DNA of 64,000 nucleotides from Pseudomonas fluorescens (GTDB taxonomy: Bacteria > Pseudomonadota > Gammaproteobacteria > Pseudomonadales > Pseudomonadaceae): NCBI RefSeq assembly GCF_018614655.1, contig NZ_JAGGOG010000024.1:62001-126000 (forward strand), in the 5' to 3' direction. The notes beneath the pieces are model-generated. The model searched no databases and was not told the DNA's origin. It saw only the letters and a list, made by a program, of their open reading frames with translations. A program made the translations under genes and the position numbers. Positions 7,405-15,321 of the stretch are shown here, piece by piece (positions within the stretch are counted from its first letter, which is position 1; the number at the start of each line of letters is the position of its first letter).

Positions 7405-9459
7405 ATGTTCCCTTTGGCTAAAATCCAGTTACCTAAAGATGCTTTGCAACGAGTAAAGCTGGGCCAGGCTTTTGCAGAGTACGATATAATTAGAAGTGAT
7501 CATGAATTATTCGTAACTACACCGGCGACTCTCTCTGCGCTCAATCCGGATAGCTCTAACTGTTTTTTTATAGGCCGTCGCGGTGCCGGGAAAACCGCTA
7601 TTACGTTTGAAGTTGAGCGGCGTTTCCCTCGAACGATCAACATTGTTCCACAAATATTTGATCTCTTACGGCTCCCACTAGAGCAAGAGTTGTTTCTAGA
7701 CACAAGGCAGCGTCCTTTCAAATCATTAATGCATTCGATGGAAAGGGCTTTGATCGATGAGGTGATCAAGGTATGGGTCATGGAAGGGCGTTTAAGTTTC
7801 GACAAAGCGCCAGATACTATCCGACGAGAAAGAGGCCTGATTGAGGATTGTGATTTTGATCAGCGTATCTTGAATTTGACCGAAGAGATTTTTGATGCAT
7901 ATACCAAAGACAATGATAAGTTATGGCTTCGCCAGATAAGTCGAAGCAAAAACCTGCTGGCGGAAATTAATCAGATCTCATTTTCTTCGCCAATGAGTTA
8001 TATCATCCTAATTGATCGACTGGATGAGTCCTGGGATGGTTCTGGCTCAGCTATAATATGTCTCATGGCATTGATGCATGCCACGGTTAGATTAATCGCG
8101 TCAACTCCACACGTAAAGCCCTATGTCTTCATACGCGAAAACATCTATGACAGAATTCGCTCCCTCGATAACGAGTTTGCGAGGCTTGAGACGTCAGTGG
8201 TTTTTCTTGATTGGTCCTCTGAAAAACTTACCGAGCTTGTAGAGCGTCGATTGGTAAAGCCTTTTACTACTAAACCAAAACTAGGAGGAGAGGCATGGAA
8301 TTGTTTTTTCGAGGAGGAAGACTCAAAAACTAGCGTGCCCTCGGTGATGAGCCTTTGTCAGCATCGGCCTCGGGATGTACTGATGTTAACTAGCTATGCA
8401 ATAGACTCAGCCATTAATCACGGAAACCAAAAGGTTAGAAACGCAGATATGGATGTCGCGTCCAAACGCTATAGCACAAGTAGACTGAAAGATTTGGGTG
8501 ACGAGTATGCTGAGAATTATCCAAATATTAGTTTAATTCTCGAGTACTTTTTTGGCTTAGGTAATGAGTACACCTTGGTGGCAATTGAAGATTTTATTCA
8601 AAAGTTGCTGGTTACGGAATCCATCAACAAATACTGCAATGGTTGGTTTTACGACTACACAACGCCTTTTCGTTTCGTCGAAGTTTTGTATGGAATCGGT
8701 TTTCTTGGTATTCGACGAAAAAAAACTGTGGAGTATAAAGAGTCTGGTAAAGACTCAAATGCCAAGCCATCATTTGATAATAGCTCAACCTTCTATATTC
8801 ATCCAACCTACCACGAAGCGCTAAATCTTCAACCACTGCTATTGAAGGATTTGCGCGACGAAACGCAGCTGAAGAATGAAGGCATCTTAGAGGAACTGCC
8901 CGACACTTTTAACTTGGACGACTATAAAGGTGCGTTGCAGGACACATTAGATAATTTGCGTACCCTGCCCAAGGGACCGTCGGGGGCTGCTGGATTTGAA
9001 GAAGTTGTAGGCAATATCATAAAACTTTGTTTCTTTCGGTCTTTGACGAATGTTCAACCACACGAGCGAAGTCACGATGGCGCGTCAATACGGGATTGGA
9101 TAGCGTCAAACCGAGCGCCTGACGGATTTTGGGAAGTCATAAGGAATAAATACGGTTCTACCCAAGTCGTATGGGAGTGTAAAAATTACGAAGACCTGAG
9201 CGCAAGTGATTTTCATCAAATCAACTATTATCTTAATGACACTTTTGGACGATTTGGTATCCTTGCCTTTCGTGGCGAGGAGGTAAAAAACAGTTATTAT
9301 CGTCACATCTCTAACATAATAAACCGAAACAAATCAGGACTGGTTGTGTTGTTGACGCAGAAAGACTTGGAGGTTTTTCTACGCCAAGCAATCAAGGGGG
9401 CTTTTAAGGAATCACACTTACAGGACAGATATGATCAAACGATTCGCCAGATATCATAG
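7405..9459 (+). CDS. P-loop ATPase fused to C-terminal restriction-endonuclease-like domain
   Basis: The open frame begins at 7318; ATG 7405 (684 residues) is preferred because the protein-like sequence MFPLAKIQLPKDALQ starts there, though AAGG is very close to it, so 7318 is not excluded. Counting from 7318, a Walker A motif FIGRRGAGKTA is near residue 90 and a Walker B strand IILIDRLDESW near 230. This resembles the Sll1717-type P-loop ATPases. The last 150 residues carry FEE (560-562), RDW (592-594) and WECKNY with E620-x-K622, followed by HQ: the E...D...ExK order of Mrr-like PD-(D/E)xK nucleases. An ATP-gated nuclease acting in phage or plasmid defence is inferred. The gene stands alone, flanked by repeats, and is AT-richer than the host. 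Confidence 0.75.
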   Translation: MFPLAKIQLPKDALQRVKLGQAFAEYDIIRSDHELFVTTPATLSALNPDSSNCFFIGRRGAGKTAITFEVERRFPRTINIVPQIFDLLRLPLEQELFLDTRQRPFKSLMHSMERALIDEVIKVWVMEGRLSFDKAPDTIRRERGLIEDCDFDQRILNLTEEIFDAYTKDNDKLWLRQISRSKNLLAEINQISFSSPMSYIILIDRLDESWDGSGSAIICLMALMHATVRLIASTPHVKPYVFIRENIYDRIRSLDNEFARLETSVVFLDWSSEKLTELVERRLVKPFTTKPKLGGEAWNCFFEEEDSKTSVPSVMSLCQHRPRDVLMLTSYAIDSAINHGNQKVRNADMDVASKRYSTSRLKDLGDEYAENYPNISLILEYFFGLGNEYTLVAIEDFIQKLLVTESINKYCNGWFYDYTTPFRFVEVLYGIGFLGIRRKKTVEYKESGKDSNAKPSFDNSSTFYIHPTYHEALNLQPLLLKDLRDETQLKNEGILEELPDTFNLDDYKGALQDTLDNLRTLPKGPSGAAGFEEVVGNIIKLCFFRSLTNVQPHERSHDGASIRDWIASNRAPDGFWEVIRNKYGSTQVVWECKNYEDLSASDFHQINYYLNDTFGRFGILAFRGEEVKNSYYRHISNIINRNKSGLVVLLTQKDLEVFLRQAIKGAFKESHLQDRYDQTIRQIS

Positions 9460-9778
9460 GCAGCTGAAGAAAAAACGGTGTCTAAATTAGTGCAAATCTT
9501 TGACGTTCTAGCCGGTTGCTCCCGGCCGCTCTCTGAATCGCCCCCAATTTCTTGCACAAATCTGACCGACTACTTTTGGCCGGTTTCTGCCTGTCGCCGC
9601 TCTGGGGTGAGGGGGAGGACTGGCGTCCAATTAGGACTTAAAATTTTTGATGGAGCGCAAGTTTTTTAGTTTGGGGACGGCTAACGCCAAGGAGGCTTAA
9701 GGCCTCGCTCAACATGAACTGTTGTCCTGAGTGAGCGACAGGAATGGAATGCGGTTGATGGGAAGCTGGCGGGTCCAC
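9460..9778. other. Convergent intergenic region, no gene seen
   Basis: The 319 bases lie between the ATPase-nuclease gene and a minus-strand hypothetical gene. They contain the second copy of the 23-base direct repeat and a weak hairpin near 9704-9740 (TCGCTCA paired with TGAGCGA) that may end transcription of the minus-strand gene. Nothing coding was supported. Confidence 0.4.
9577..9599. repeat. Direct repeat copy 2 flanking the ATPase-nuclease gene
   Basis: Same orientation as 7101-7123 with two mismatches; it lies about 120 bases after the stop of the ATPase-nuclease gene. Confidence 0.4.
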
Positions 9779-10282
9779 TTACATCGAACTAACCGAAATA
9801 ACTTCCACAAACCTGAATTTTTTCTTGGCTATCTTTGTAGCTTCTTGCTCTGCAGCTAGGGAACTGAGCGTATTGGCCTCGTGTACGATCTCGTGCATCT
9901 TGCCTTCAAACTCATTCCCCACCCTCAGTGTGACTCTCAATCTGGGAGTAAAGGTTTTTGATAATTTCTTTTTCTTCATTGCATTTGTCGGCTCCTCGAT
10001 CACAAATTCCGGTGCAGTGTCTTGCTCGTGGGTGTCGATCACTGATGTAGGGGCCTCAGGTTCACCGAATAGCGCCCGACGCATTTCTTCTTCCGTCAGC
10101 TCTGTAGTCATAACATTTCTCGAGAGTGTGTCGTGTGTAGCGTCACGGATTCTATCACTGTGGACGGCTTCGGAAATAAGAAGGCTTTGTGTGGTATCCG
10201 GTTGGCCATCGCCACTAAATTCGGATGAGCGTGAGTTTCTGCCCGGAGCGCTCTTTTGAAGGCGGCGCTTATTGACACTCAT
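9779..10282 (-). CDS. Hypothetical 167-residue protein
   Basis: The frame starts at ATG 10282. The first 95 residues are polar, low-complexity and probably disordered (many Ser, Asp, Glu; TELTEEEMRRALFGEPEAP). The C-terminal 70 residues (TPRLRVTLRVGNEFEGKMHEIVHEAN...) are basic and look folded, with beta-strand then helix. There is no membrane segment or known motif. It is solitary and divergent from the 10644 gene. An alternative start at Met58 would leave mainly the folded part. Function unknown. Confidence 0.5.
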   Translation of the reverse strand: MSVNKRRLQKSAPGRNSRSSEFSGDGQPDTTQSLLISEAVHSDRIRDATHDTLSRNVMTTELTEEEMRRALFGEPEAPTSVIDTHEQDTAPEFVIEEPTNAMKKKKLSKTFTPRLRVTLRVGNEFEGKMHEIVHEANTLSSLAAEQEATKIAKKKFRFVEVISVSSM

Positions 10283-10643
10283 GCTTGTGTTGTCGCCGCT
10301 TCACATTTACGCTTTGTCCCGTCGCGGTCAATCCCGTGGCCGGGTGTCAGAACCTGAATTGTTCGAGGCGCATAGCGCCATAGCTAGCGATTAAGTGCTT
10401 TCAGAGGCTTAGCTGCTGCTTTTCTATGGCGGTCCGTGCGGGGCAGGCTTCGGCCTGGCCGGTTCCCTCGGACGCCGGTTTCTGACCCCCGTACGGTCCG
10501 CCACCCATTTCGTGTCAGAACGGCTGGGTGGACGGCTCCTTAACTGTCCGAGGAGATAAGGAAAATGACCTGTCCCCCTTTTAAGCTCGTGCGCCACCCC
10601 GGCCAAATGGTTCAAGCTGCAAACTATCTCGGAGGATTCCGCG
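10283..10643. other. Divergent region with structured-RNA-like hairpins
   Basis: This is non-coding DNA between two divergent hypothetical genes. A large imperfect inverted repeat at 10427-10503 with nested hairpins fills the middle (listed separately). A smaller hairpin, GGAC...GTCC near 10532, follows. The end holds the ribosome binding site GGAGGA (10631-10636) of the rightward gene. Confidence 0.45.
10427..10503. ncRNA. Candidate structured RNA / long hairpin
   Basis: GGCGGTCCGTGCGGGG near 10430 pairs with CCCCGTACGGTCCGCC near 10487 with only two non-Watson-Crick positions, closing a 77-base structure. Inside, CAGGC-TTCG-GCCTG is a five-pair stem with a stable UUCG tetraloop, and CCGG...CCGG can form another arm. 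No protein is encoded. A leader or regulatory RNA of the island is possible; the strand is not determined. Confidence 0.35.
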
Positions 10644-11180
10644 ATGTTTGATCTTTCGCTTCTCATTGGCCTCCCCAAACCCAACAGCATCGATACTTCA
10701 TCGCTTAGCCCTGAAGATGCCGCGATTAAACTGCGGCAGGCTGCCACTCTCCGGCTTAACGGAGCCCAGAGTATTCTGCTTCATTTTCCGCAAGACGTTG
10801 AACTGGCAGTGGAATTGTTGGATGACACCGCCGTGTTGTACGACAAGGCATTCCGGAATTTGACTGGGATCCCAGCTCAAAGCGTTTATCAACAGATTCA
10901 TGAGTATGTCTCTGTCCCGTCCGCTGAAGGATCTCCCGCGATCCAAACTCCGTGGGGCGATGAGTTCGCTCCGGTAATAAAGGAGGGTGTTCGGTGCGCA
11001 GAGACGTGGCTTGAAGGCTCATCATTACCGTTATGGTGGGCGCTGTCTCAGAACCGAAAGCGTCATCGTCCAGGTGATCCACAAGAGGCATTTGAAGCAG
11101 GTTTTTTGCTGCGGTTGCAGCAGACGCTGATCATGCGACGTGAGGCCGTCACTTCCCAATCAACCCGCCTTGATGCCTGA
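10644..11180 (+). CDS. Hypothetical 178-residue island protein
   Basis: ATG 10644 follows a strong GGAGGA site by seven bases, fixing the start. The protein is soluble and mostly helical, with an N-terminal segment MFDLSLLIGLPKPNS, a middle helix-rich part and a basic C-terminus (NRKRHRPGDPQEAFEAGFLLRLQQTLIMRREA). It is preceded by the structured non-coding stretch and followed by a strong hairpin. No family was recognised and no catalytic motif is visible. Confidence 0.6.
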   Translation: MFDLSLLIGLPKPNSIDTSSLSPEDAAIKLRQAATLRLNGAQSILLHFPQDVELAVELLDDTAVLYDKAFRNLTGIPAQSVYQQIHEYVSVPSAEGSPAIQTPWGDEFAPVIKEGVRCAETWLEGSSLPLWWALSQNRKRHRPGDPQEAFEAGFLLRLQQTLIMRREAVTSQSTRLDA

Positions 11181-11216
11181 GTCTGTAATTGACGTTTGAG
11201 ATTTGCTTTTCCCGCC

Positions 11217-11260
11217 AACCCTCCGATCAAGCGATCTTTGATCGCGCTGATCGGAGGGTT
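11217..11260 (+). terminator. Strong hairpin after the 178-residue gene
   Basis: AACCCTCCGATCA pairs perfectly with TGATCGGAGGGTT, and an inner GCGATC-TTT-GATCGC extends the stem across a small internal loop. A T-run (CTTTTTC) follows seven bases later. It probably terminates transcription of the 10644-11180 gene. Confidence 0.5.
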
Positions 11261-11420
11261 CACTCGCTTTTTCTCGAAGCCGCCGCGTTCCATCCTCTCG
11301 TTTTCAGATTTGATTAACGCCACGTTTGCTTTCACTCGTCAGTAATTCCCGTGATCTCTATCGAGCGCAGCGTCATTCAGTGTGCGTGCGAATCTTTTTG
11401 CTGGGCATGTATGTAGGTGT

Positions 11421-11500
11421 GGCGACAGCGGCGACGCCGGCGACAACCCACGTAGAACGTGGCCTGGGGCATGGCGACAGAAGTGGCGACAGTCGCCACT
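11421..11500. repeat. GGCGAC / GTCGCC repeat cluster 1
   Basis: Five GGCGAC copies and one inverted GTCGCC copy lie within 78 bases, ending in the palindrome AGTGGCGACAGTCGCCACT (11482-11500), followed by five T. Similar clusters are at 13709-13789 and 15322-15370. Possible binding sites for an island protein, or a terminator hairpin at the last unit. Confidence 0.5.
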
Positions 11501-11789
11501 TTTTCAGCGCATTGACCGTGACGCTTGACCGTCTTTTCGAGTGGGTATAAAAATTGGCGCACGGATCGCTGTCGTTGACAGCACCAGCCCAGGTAGCCAG
11601 AGCCTTTAAGGCTACGCCACTTGCGTGGTGGTTCTTCCCCAAGTGCGATTAGCGTCCGGCGGCTCGCACGGTCACTCCCCGAGAGTGATGGATGCCTACT
11701 CTACCAATCTGTCCACTGCGGCAGACGATGGACCTACCTCGCTGCGCTGCAGCAATCTTACCTTTCGGCACACTTCGGTGCGCCAGACC

Positions 11790-11824
11790 GCGCCCGTCTC
11801 TTTCTCCTGGAAAGAGACGGGCGC
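11790..11824. repeat. Perfect 14-bp inverted repeat
   Basis: GCGCCCGTCTCTTT at 11790-11803 is matched exactly in reverse complement at 11811-11824 with a seven-base loop. A second small hairpin with a TTCG loop sits just before it (11767-11784). There is no T-run after it, so a structured RNA or protein site is likelier than a terminator. Confidence 0.55.
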
Positions 11825-12246
11825 TCGTACCACTGCTGCAAGCCACGCCGTACATGGCATTGCCGCAACTCTCCTCGTGACAATCGGCCTGACAAATCCG
11901 ATTCGTCGCCATCTGCAACGACAAAGGACCGGTGCCGCAGCCTATGGAAGGGCTGCACCTGACTGACAGTCAGGCATGCCCCAGGTGTCCACGTCGTTGC
12001 CTTCTCCCACCCAGGATCTCCAGGTGCCGAACTCGTCAGTCGGCACAGCCTCCACCCGCCCGTATCTTCGGATGCGCTTAGGGAGGCCAGATCTTTGGGT
12101 TCATGCCCTCGCTCCCGGTCGTAAGGAGCCGTGCGTTCCGCGTCAGTGAACACCTCACAGGCCGCAGGGGCCTTGATCCCTGATAACACTCAACACCCGT
12201 GGCGGGATTACGTGAGGACAACCAGCAATGAACGAGGAGAGGACCC

Positions 12247-13653
12247 ATGCAGCAGTTAGATCCCAAGCTTGAGCTACCACGGCCACCTCGACCGTTAATC
12301 GAGTTGAATCCTGTCGCCGAGACTTATCCGGTCCAGGCACTGGGTGGGATTCTTGGGCCTGCGGTCGAGCGCATGGCCGAAGTCATCGGCGTGCCCCTGG
12401 CGCTGGCCGCACAATCGGTGTTGGCTGCCTCAGCACTAGCCACCCAGGGCCATGCGGGCTTACAGCTCGACGGAAGAAATTACCCCCTGTCGCTGTACCT
12501 GATCACGGTGGCCGCGTCAGGTGATCGTAAGACAGCAGCAGATCGATTTGCCTTGCTGCCAGCAAGGCAATGGGAGCGTGAACAGTGGCAACGCTATCGT
12601 GAACAGCTTGCTCGATACCGTGCCTTACAAAAACATTCTCAGCCTAATAATCCTGGCGATCCTGACTCCGCAAACCGTATGCTCGTAGAAGAGGAGCCCT
12701 CTGCCCCTAGGTTGATCACTACGGACCCGACTATCGAGGCGCTGATCAAAGGGCTCTGTCACGACTTACCGAGCATGGGCCTGTTCTGCGACGAGGGCGG
12801 GCAATTCCTCGGTAGCAGCACCATGAGTCGGGATAACCGTTTGAAAGCGGTCACGACCTTGTCGTCACTCTGGGACGGTAGCCCAATTGATCGTGCCCGC
12901 TCCATGGCCGGGGAAAGCTTACGGGCTTATGACCGGCGTTTGAGTCTGCACTTGATGCTGCAACCGTACTTGGCGATTCAGTTGCTCAGCGATCCTTTGC
13001 TGCAGGGGCAAGGCATCCTTGGTCGCTGCCTCATGACCTGGCCTACTAGCCTGGCCGGACAACGCAGCTACCAGGCTGTCGACTTGTCCAAAGATCCCGC
13101 CCTGAAGCGCTATCACCACCGTCTTTCAGGCCTGTTTCATCAGCCTTGGTCGCTGTCCGCTGACGGCGCTCTGCTGCTTTCAACGCTGACCCTCAGTGCG
13201 TTGGCTCGCCGTCGCTGGATTGATCTGCATGACGCCATCGAGGCCCAGTTGGGTGAGTTTGGCGAGCTGGCCAATGTGCGGCCCAGTGGATCAAAGGCCG
13301 CCGATAACCTGCTGCGTGTCGCCGGCATCCTTGCGGTCCTGGAGGAAAGCAGTGTAGTGGAGGTTGACCATATCCAGCGGGCCTCGACCTTGATGGGCTA
13401 CTACCTTACCGAGATTCAGCGCCTGACCGAACAGGAGCCGGTGTGCCAGGTAAAGGAAGAGGCGGATCGGTTGCTGCGCTGGCTACAGGAGAAGGATTGG
13501 AAGCGTTTCAGCGTTCGAGAGCTAAATCGCAACGGCCCCCGCTTTGCCCGTAAGAGCAGCCGTCATACCACCAAGCTGTTGGTCGAGTTGATTGATCATC
13601 AGTGGCTGATCACTGACGGCCAGACCTTCGAGGTGCGCCATGTTCAATCTTGA
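12247..13653 (+). CDS. DUF3987 (YfjI-type) protein
   Basis: The 468-residue protein starts at ATG 12247 after GAGGAGAGG. Its layout (YPVQALGGILGPAVERMAEVIGVPLALAAQSVLAASALATQ, then ITVAASGDRKTAADRF, LFCDEGGQFLG and a long helical C-terminus ending in a winged-helix-like part) is that of the DUF3987 family, whose members sit in phages, satellites and integrated elements and resemble primase/helicase-associated P-loop proteins. The GDRKTA segment sits where the P-loop is, but it is degenerate compared with a full Walker A. A replication role for the island is inferred. It heads an operon of four overlapping genes. Confidence 0.8.
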   Translation: MQQLDPKLELPRPPRPLIELNPVAETYPVQALGGILGPAVERMAEVIGVPLALAAQSVLAASALATQGHAGLQLDGRNYPLSLYLITVAASGDRKTAADRFALLPARQWEREQWQRYREQLARYRALQKHSQPNNPGDPDSANRMLVEEEPSAPRLITTDPTIEALIKGLCHDLPSMGLFCDEGGQFLGSSTMSRDNRLKAVTTLSSLWDGSPIDRARSMAGESLRAYDRRLSLHLMLQPYLAIQLLSDPLLQGQGILGRCLMTWPTSLAGQRSYQAVDLSKDPALKRYHHRLSGLFHQPWSLSADGALLLSTLTLSALARRRWIDLHDAIEAQLGEFGELANVRPSGSKAADNLLRVAGILAVLEESSVVEVDHIQRASTLMGYYLTEIQRLTEQEPVCQVKEEADRLLRWLQEKDWKRFSVRELNRNGPRFARKSSRHTTKLLVELIDHQWLITDGQTFEVRHVQS

Positions 13654-13993
13654 CGAAGCGCTGCGCAATCACCTGGCTCAACGCCAAAAGGAGCCTAAAG
13701 CGCGTTTTGTCGCCGCCAGTGTCGCCACTTTGTCGCCAGGCTCAAAGCCCGGTGGAACAAAGGTTGTCGCCGCTGTCGCCGATGTCGCCACCCTCCGTAA
13801 AACCATCACCTCGCCGACAGCCATCATCCAATGGTTGAAAGAGGAGGGCGCGTATCTCTACGTCTCCGATAACAGGCTGAGTTTTCGTCCGACGGATTGG
13901 GCCCAGCTCGCCATCGTGAGTGCGCACTGGCAAGCCCTTTTGCATGATCTCGCTGCAGTCGATCAGGAACAGGAAAATGACTCGAGTCGGTAA
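13640..13993 (+). CDS. Small hypothetical protein between DUF3987 and recombinase-like genes
   Basis: ATG 13640 lies 14 bases inside the DUF3987 gene. The 117-residue protein has an Ala/Val-rich variable first half whose codons are largely made of the GTCGCC repeat (SVATLSPG, VAAVADVATL), then a conserved-looking C-terminal half (TSPTAIIQWLKEEGAYLYVSDNRLSFRPTDWAQL) that may be a small winged-helix-like domain. Its end overlaps the next gene by 17 bases. Function unknown; probably works with the neighbours. Confidence 0.6.
   Translation: MFNLDEALRNHLAQRQKEPKARFVAASVATLSPGSKPGGTKVVAAVADVATLRKTITSPTAIIQWLKEEGAYLYVSDNRLSFRPTDWAQLAIVSAHWQALLHDLAAVDQEQENDSSR
13709..13789. repeat. GTCGCC repeat cluster 2, inside a coding region
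   Basis: Six GTCGCC copies occur in 81 bases, in two groups of three. They are read as Val-Ala codons within the 117-residue gene, so the repeat is both coding and possibly a DNA site. The motif matches clusters 1 and 3. Confidence 0.5.
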
Positions 13994-14960
13994 GCGAGCG
14001 GGACGTAATTTTGGCTTCGGTCGCCAGCTCAGCTATGCCGGACCGCAAGCACTGAAAGATCTGTTTGGCGACGGCCATTTTGCTACCGTCAAAGCCCATA
14101 GCGATCGCTGGCAGGCATTCGTGCGCTGGTGTCGATCCGAGGAGGGGCCAAGGCTCAATGATGCGCGACAGATCGACCGCGAGATCCTTATGCAGTACGC
14201 CTTCCATTTGCGCGAGCAGGTTGATCAGGGCAACGTCGGCATCGCCACCGCGCAGAACCGCCTGTCCAGCGTGAACCGAACGATGGCCGCGCTGCGCGGT
14301 GATCAGTACGTCAAAATCCCCAGTCCGAGCAAGGCGCTTGGCTTGCAGCGCTCAGGTGTGCGTAGTGAGGCTCCGCAATGCCAAGACCGTGTCCAGATCG
14401 AGTTGATCGCACAGGCGTTGTCAGAGCGAGGCCAGCAATCGAGGGTGAGTGCCATTGTGCTCCTTGCTCGGGAGGCCGGCATGCGCCTGCGTGAAGCGAT
14501 CTTGGCGGACTTGCCCCGGCTGCAACGTGAGGCTCGGCAACTGGGCAAGATCAATATCCAGGACGGCACCAAAGGCGGTCGATCAGGCGCATCGGCACCG
14601 CGTTGGATTGCGGTCACGGATCAAGTTCATGGAGCCCTCGACAGGGCCAGCGAGGCTTCACCCACGGGCAGTCGGAATCTGTTAGCACCTGAAGAAAGCT
14701 ACAAAGATTTCCTGCAGACAATCGTGCGACCGGCACGGGACATCCTGCATGAGCATGGATTGAAAGGCTTTCATGAACTGCGGGCGGCTTACGCCTGTGA
14801 GCGCTATGAGCAACTGACCGGCTTCTCCGCGTCCATCAATGGCGGTCGTGGTCATCGAGAGGATCAAGCACTCGATCAGCGTGCACGCCAGCAGATCAGC
14901 CACGAGTTGGGGCATAACCGCATTGACGTGGTGAGTGCCTACATCGGAGGTCGTCGATGA
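13977..14960 (+). CDS. Integrase-domain protein, second tyrosine recombinase of the island
   Basis: ATG 13977 is chosen after AGGAA; the open frame extends upstream to 13920 within the previous gene. The 327-residue protein has an N-terminal SAM-like DNA-binding part (ADRWQAF-type helices with REILMQYAFHLRE) and a C-terminal catalytic part: R in REAGMRLREA, K in TKGGRSG, H-x-x-R in HELRAAYA, H in SHELGHNR and Y in SAYIGG. This matches the phage_int_SAM_2/Integrase_1 type found in integrated elements of proteobacteria. The active-site set looks complete. It is separate from the tmRNA-proximal integrase, and may act in resolution or element inversion. It overlaps the next gene by four bases. 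Confidence 0.75.
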   Translation: MTRVGKRAGRNFGFGRQLSYAGPQALKDLFGDGHFATVKAHSDRWQAFVRWCRSEEGPRLNDARQIDREILMQYAFHLREQVDQGNVGIATAQNRLSSVNRTMAALRGDQYVKIPSPSKALGLQRSGVRSEAPQCQDRVQIELIAQALSERGQQSRVSAIVLLAREAGMRLREAILADLPRLQREARQLGKINIQDGTKGGRSGASAPRWIAVTDQVHGALDRASEASPTGSRNLLAPEESYKDFLQTIVRPARDILHEHGLKGFHELRAAYACERYEQLTGFSASINGGRGHREDQALDQRARQQISHELGHNRIDVVSAYIGGRR

Positions 14961-15226
14961 AGTCCGAGTTCGATATGGCGTTGTTTCTGAGTCCCGTGCT
15001 CAAAGGTGCGCATGCCACGCGGCAGCGGCATATCGGGCAGGCAGAAAGGATGCACGAGGCGATTCGTGAGCGCTGGAGTTGTGCGACCCCCTGGTCCTGG
15101 AAGGAAAAGCACACCAGATGGTTTTTAGAGCACTATCTGCGTTGCTCAGCACCAGCGACCGTTTATTACTATGAGTTAACAGCAGGGCTGATCCGCCGCA
15201 GAAAGGCGCAACTCGTGGTTGTCTGA
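14957..15226 (+). CDS. Small hypothetical protein, last gene of the DUF3987 operon
   Basis: ATG 14957 overlaps the recombinase stop (ATGA). The 89-residue protein is basic and rich in Trp, Arg and His (ERWSCATPWSWKEKHTRWFLEHYLRC). That part resembles an N-terminal DNA-binding helix bundle of integrases, so it could be an accessory DNA-binding factor for the recombinase. No family was recognised. A long perfect palindrome follows 19 bases after the stop. Confidence 0.55.
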   Translation: MKSEFDMALFLSPVLKGAHATRQRHIGQAERMHEAIRERWSCATPWSWKEKHTRWFLEHYLRCSAPATVYYYELTAGLIRRRKAQLVVV

Positions 15227-15244
15227 TAGACGCTTTTAAGCGTG

Positions 15245-15289
15245 AGCCCCTGAGTATGGGAATGCGGAGCCTTCCCATACTCAGGGGCT
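15245..15289. terminator. Perfect 18-bp inverted repeat between convergent genes
   Basis: The arm at 15245-15262 (AGCCCCTGAGTATGGGAA) is repeated exactly inverted at 15272-15289 with a nine-base loop. It lies between the rightward DUF3987 operon and the leftward integrase, where a bidirectional terminator is expected. There is no T-run on either side, so a recombination or protein-binding role remains open. Confidence 0.45.
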
Positions 15290-15321
15290 TGGCCGAAGGA
15301 GCGCAGGCATGCGGCAGATCA

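Larger units (their letters stand above)
11181..12246. other. 1-kb non-coding, hairpin-rich stretch upstream of the DUF3987 operon
   Basis: Several overlapping frames exist, but none has a ribosome binding site or convincing protein character. Instead the stretch contains a terminator-like hairpin (11217-11260), a cluster of GGCGAC repeats (11421-11500), a UUCG hairpin (11767-11784) and a perfect 14-bp stem (11790-11824). It could hold the promoter, a long structured leader, a regulatory RNA or a replication origin for the operon starting at 12247. Confidence 0.45.

Noticed and set aside
11421..11500. GGCGAC repeats as a CRISPR array
   Set aside because: Units are only six to nine bases, spacing is irregular, and no cas genes are present.
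11621..11966. Overlapping open frames in two frames of 113 codons each
   Set aside because: Two frames over the same GC-rich bases, no ribosome binding site, and strong hairpins inside the stretch; better explained as non-coding.
12227..12271. 14-codon frame overlapping the DUF3987 start, as leader peptide
   Set aside because: Has no ribosome binding site of its own, and no repeated codons or attenuator structure follow.
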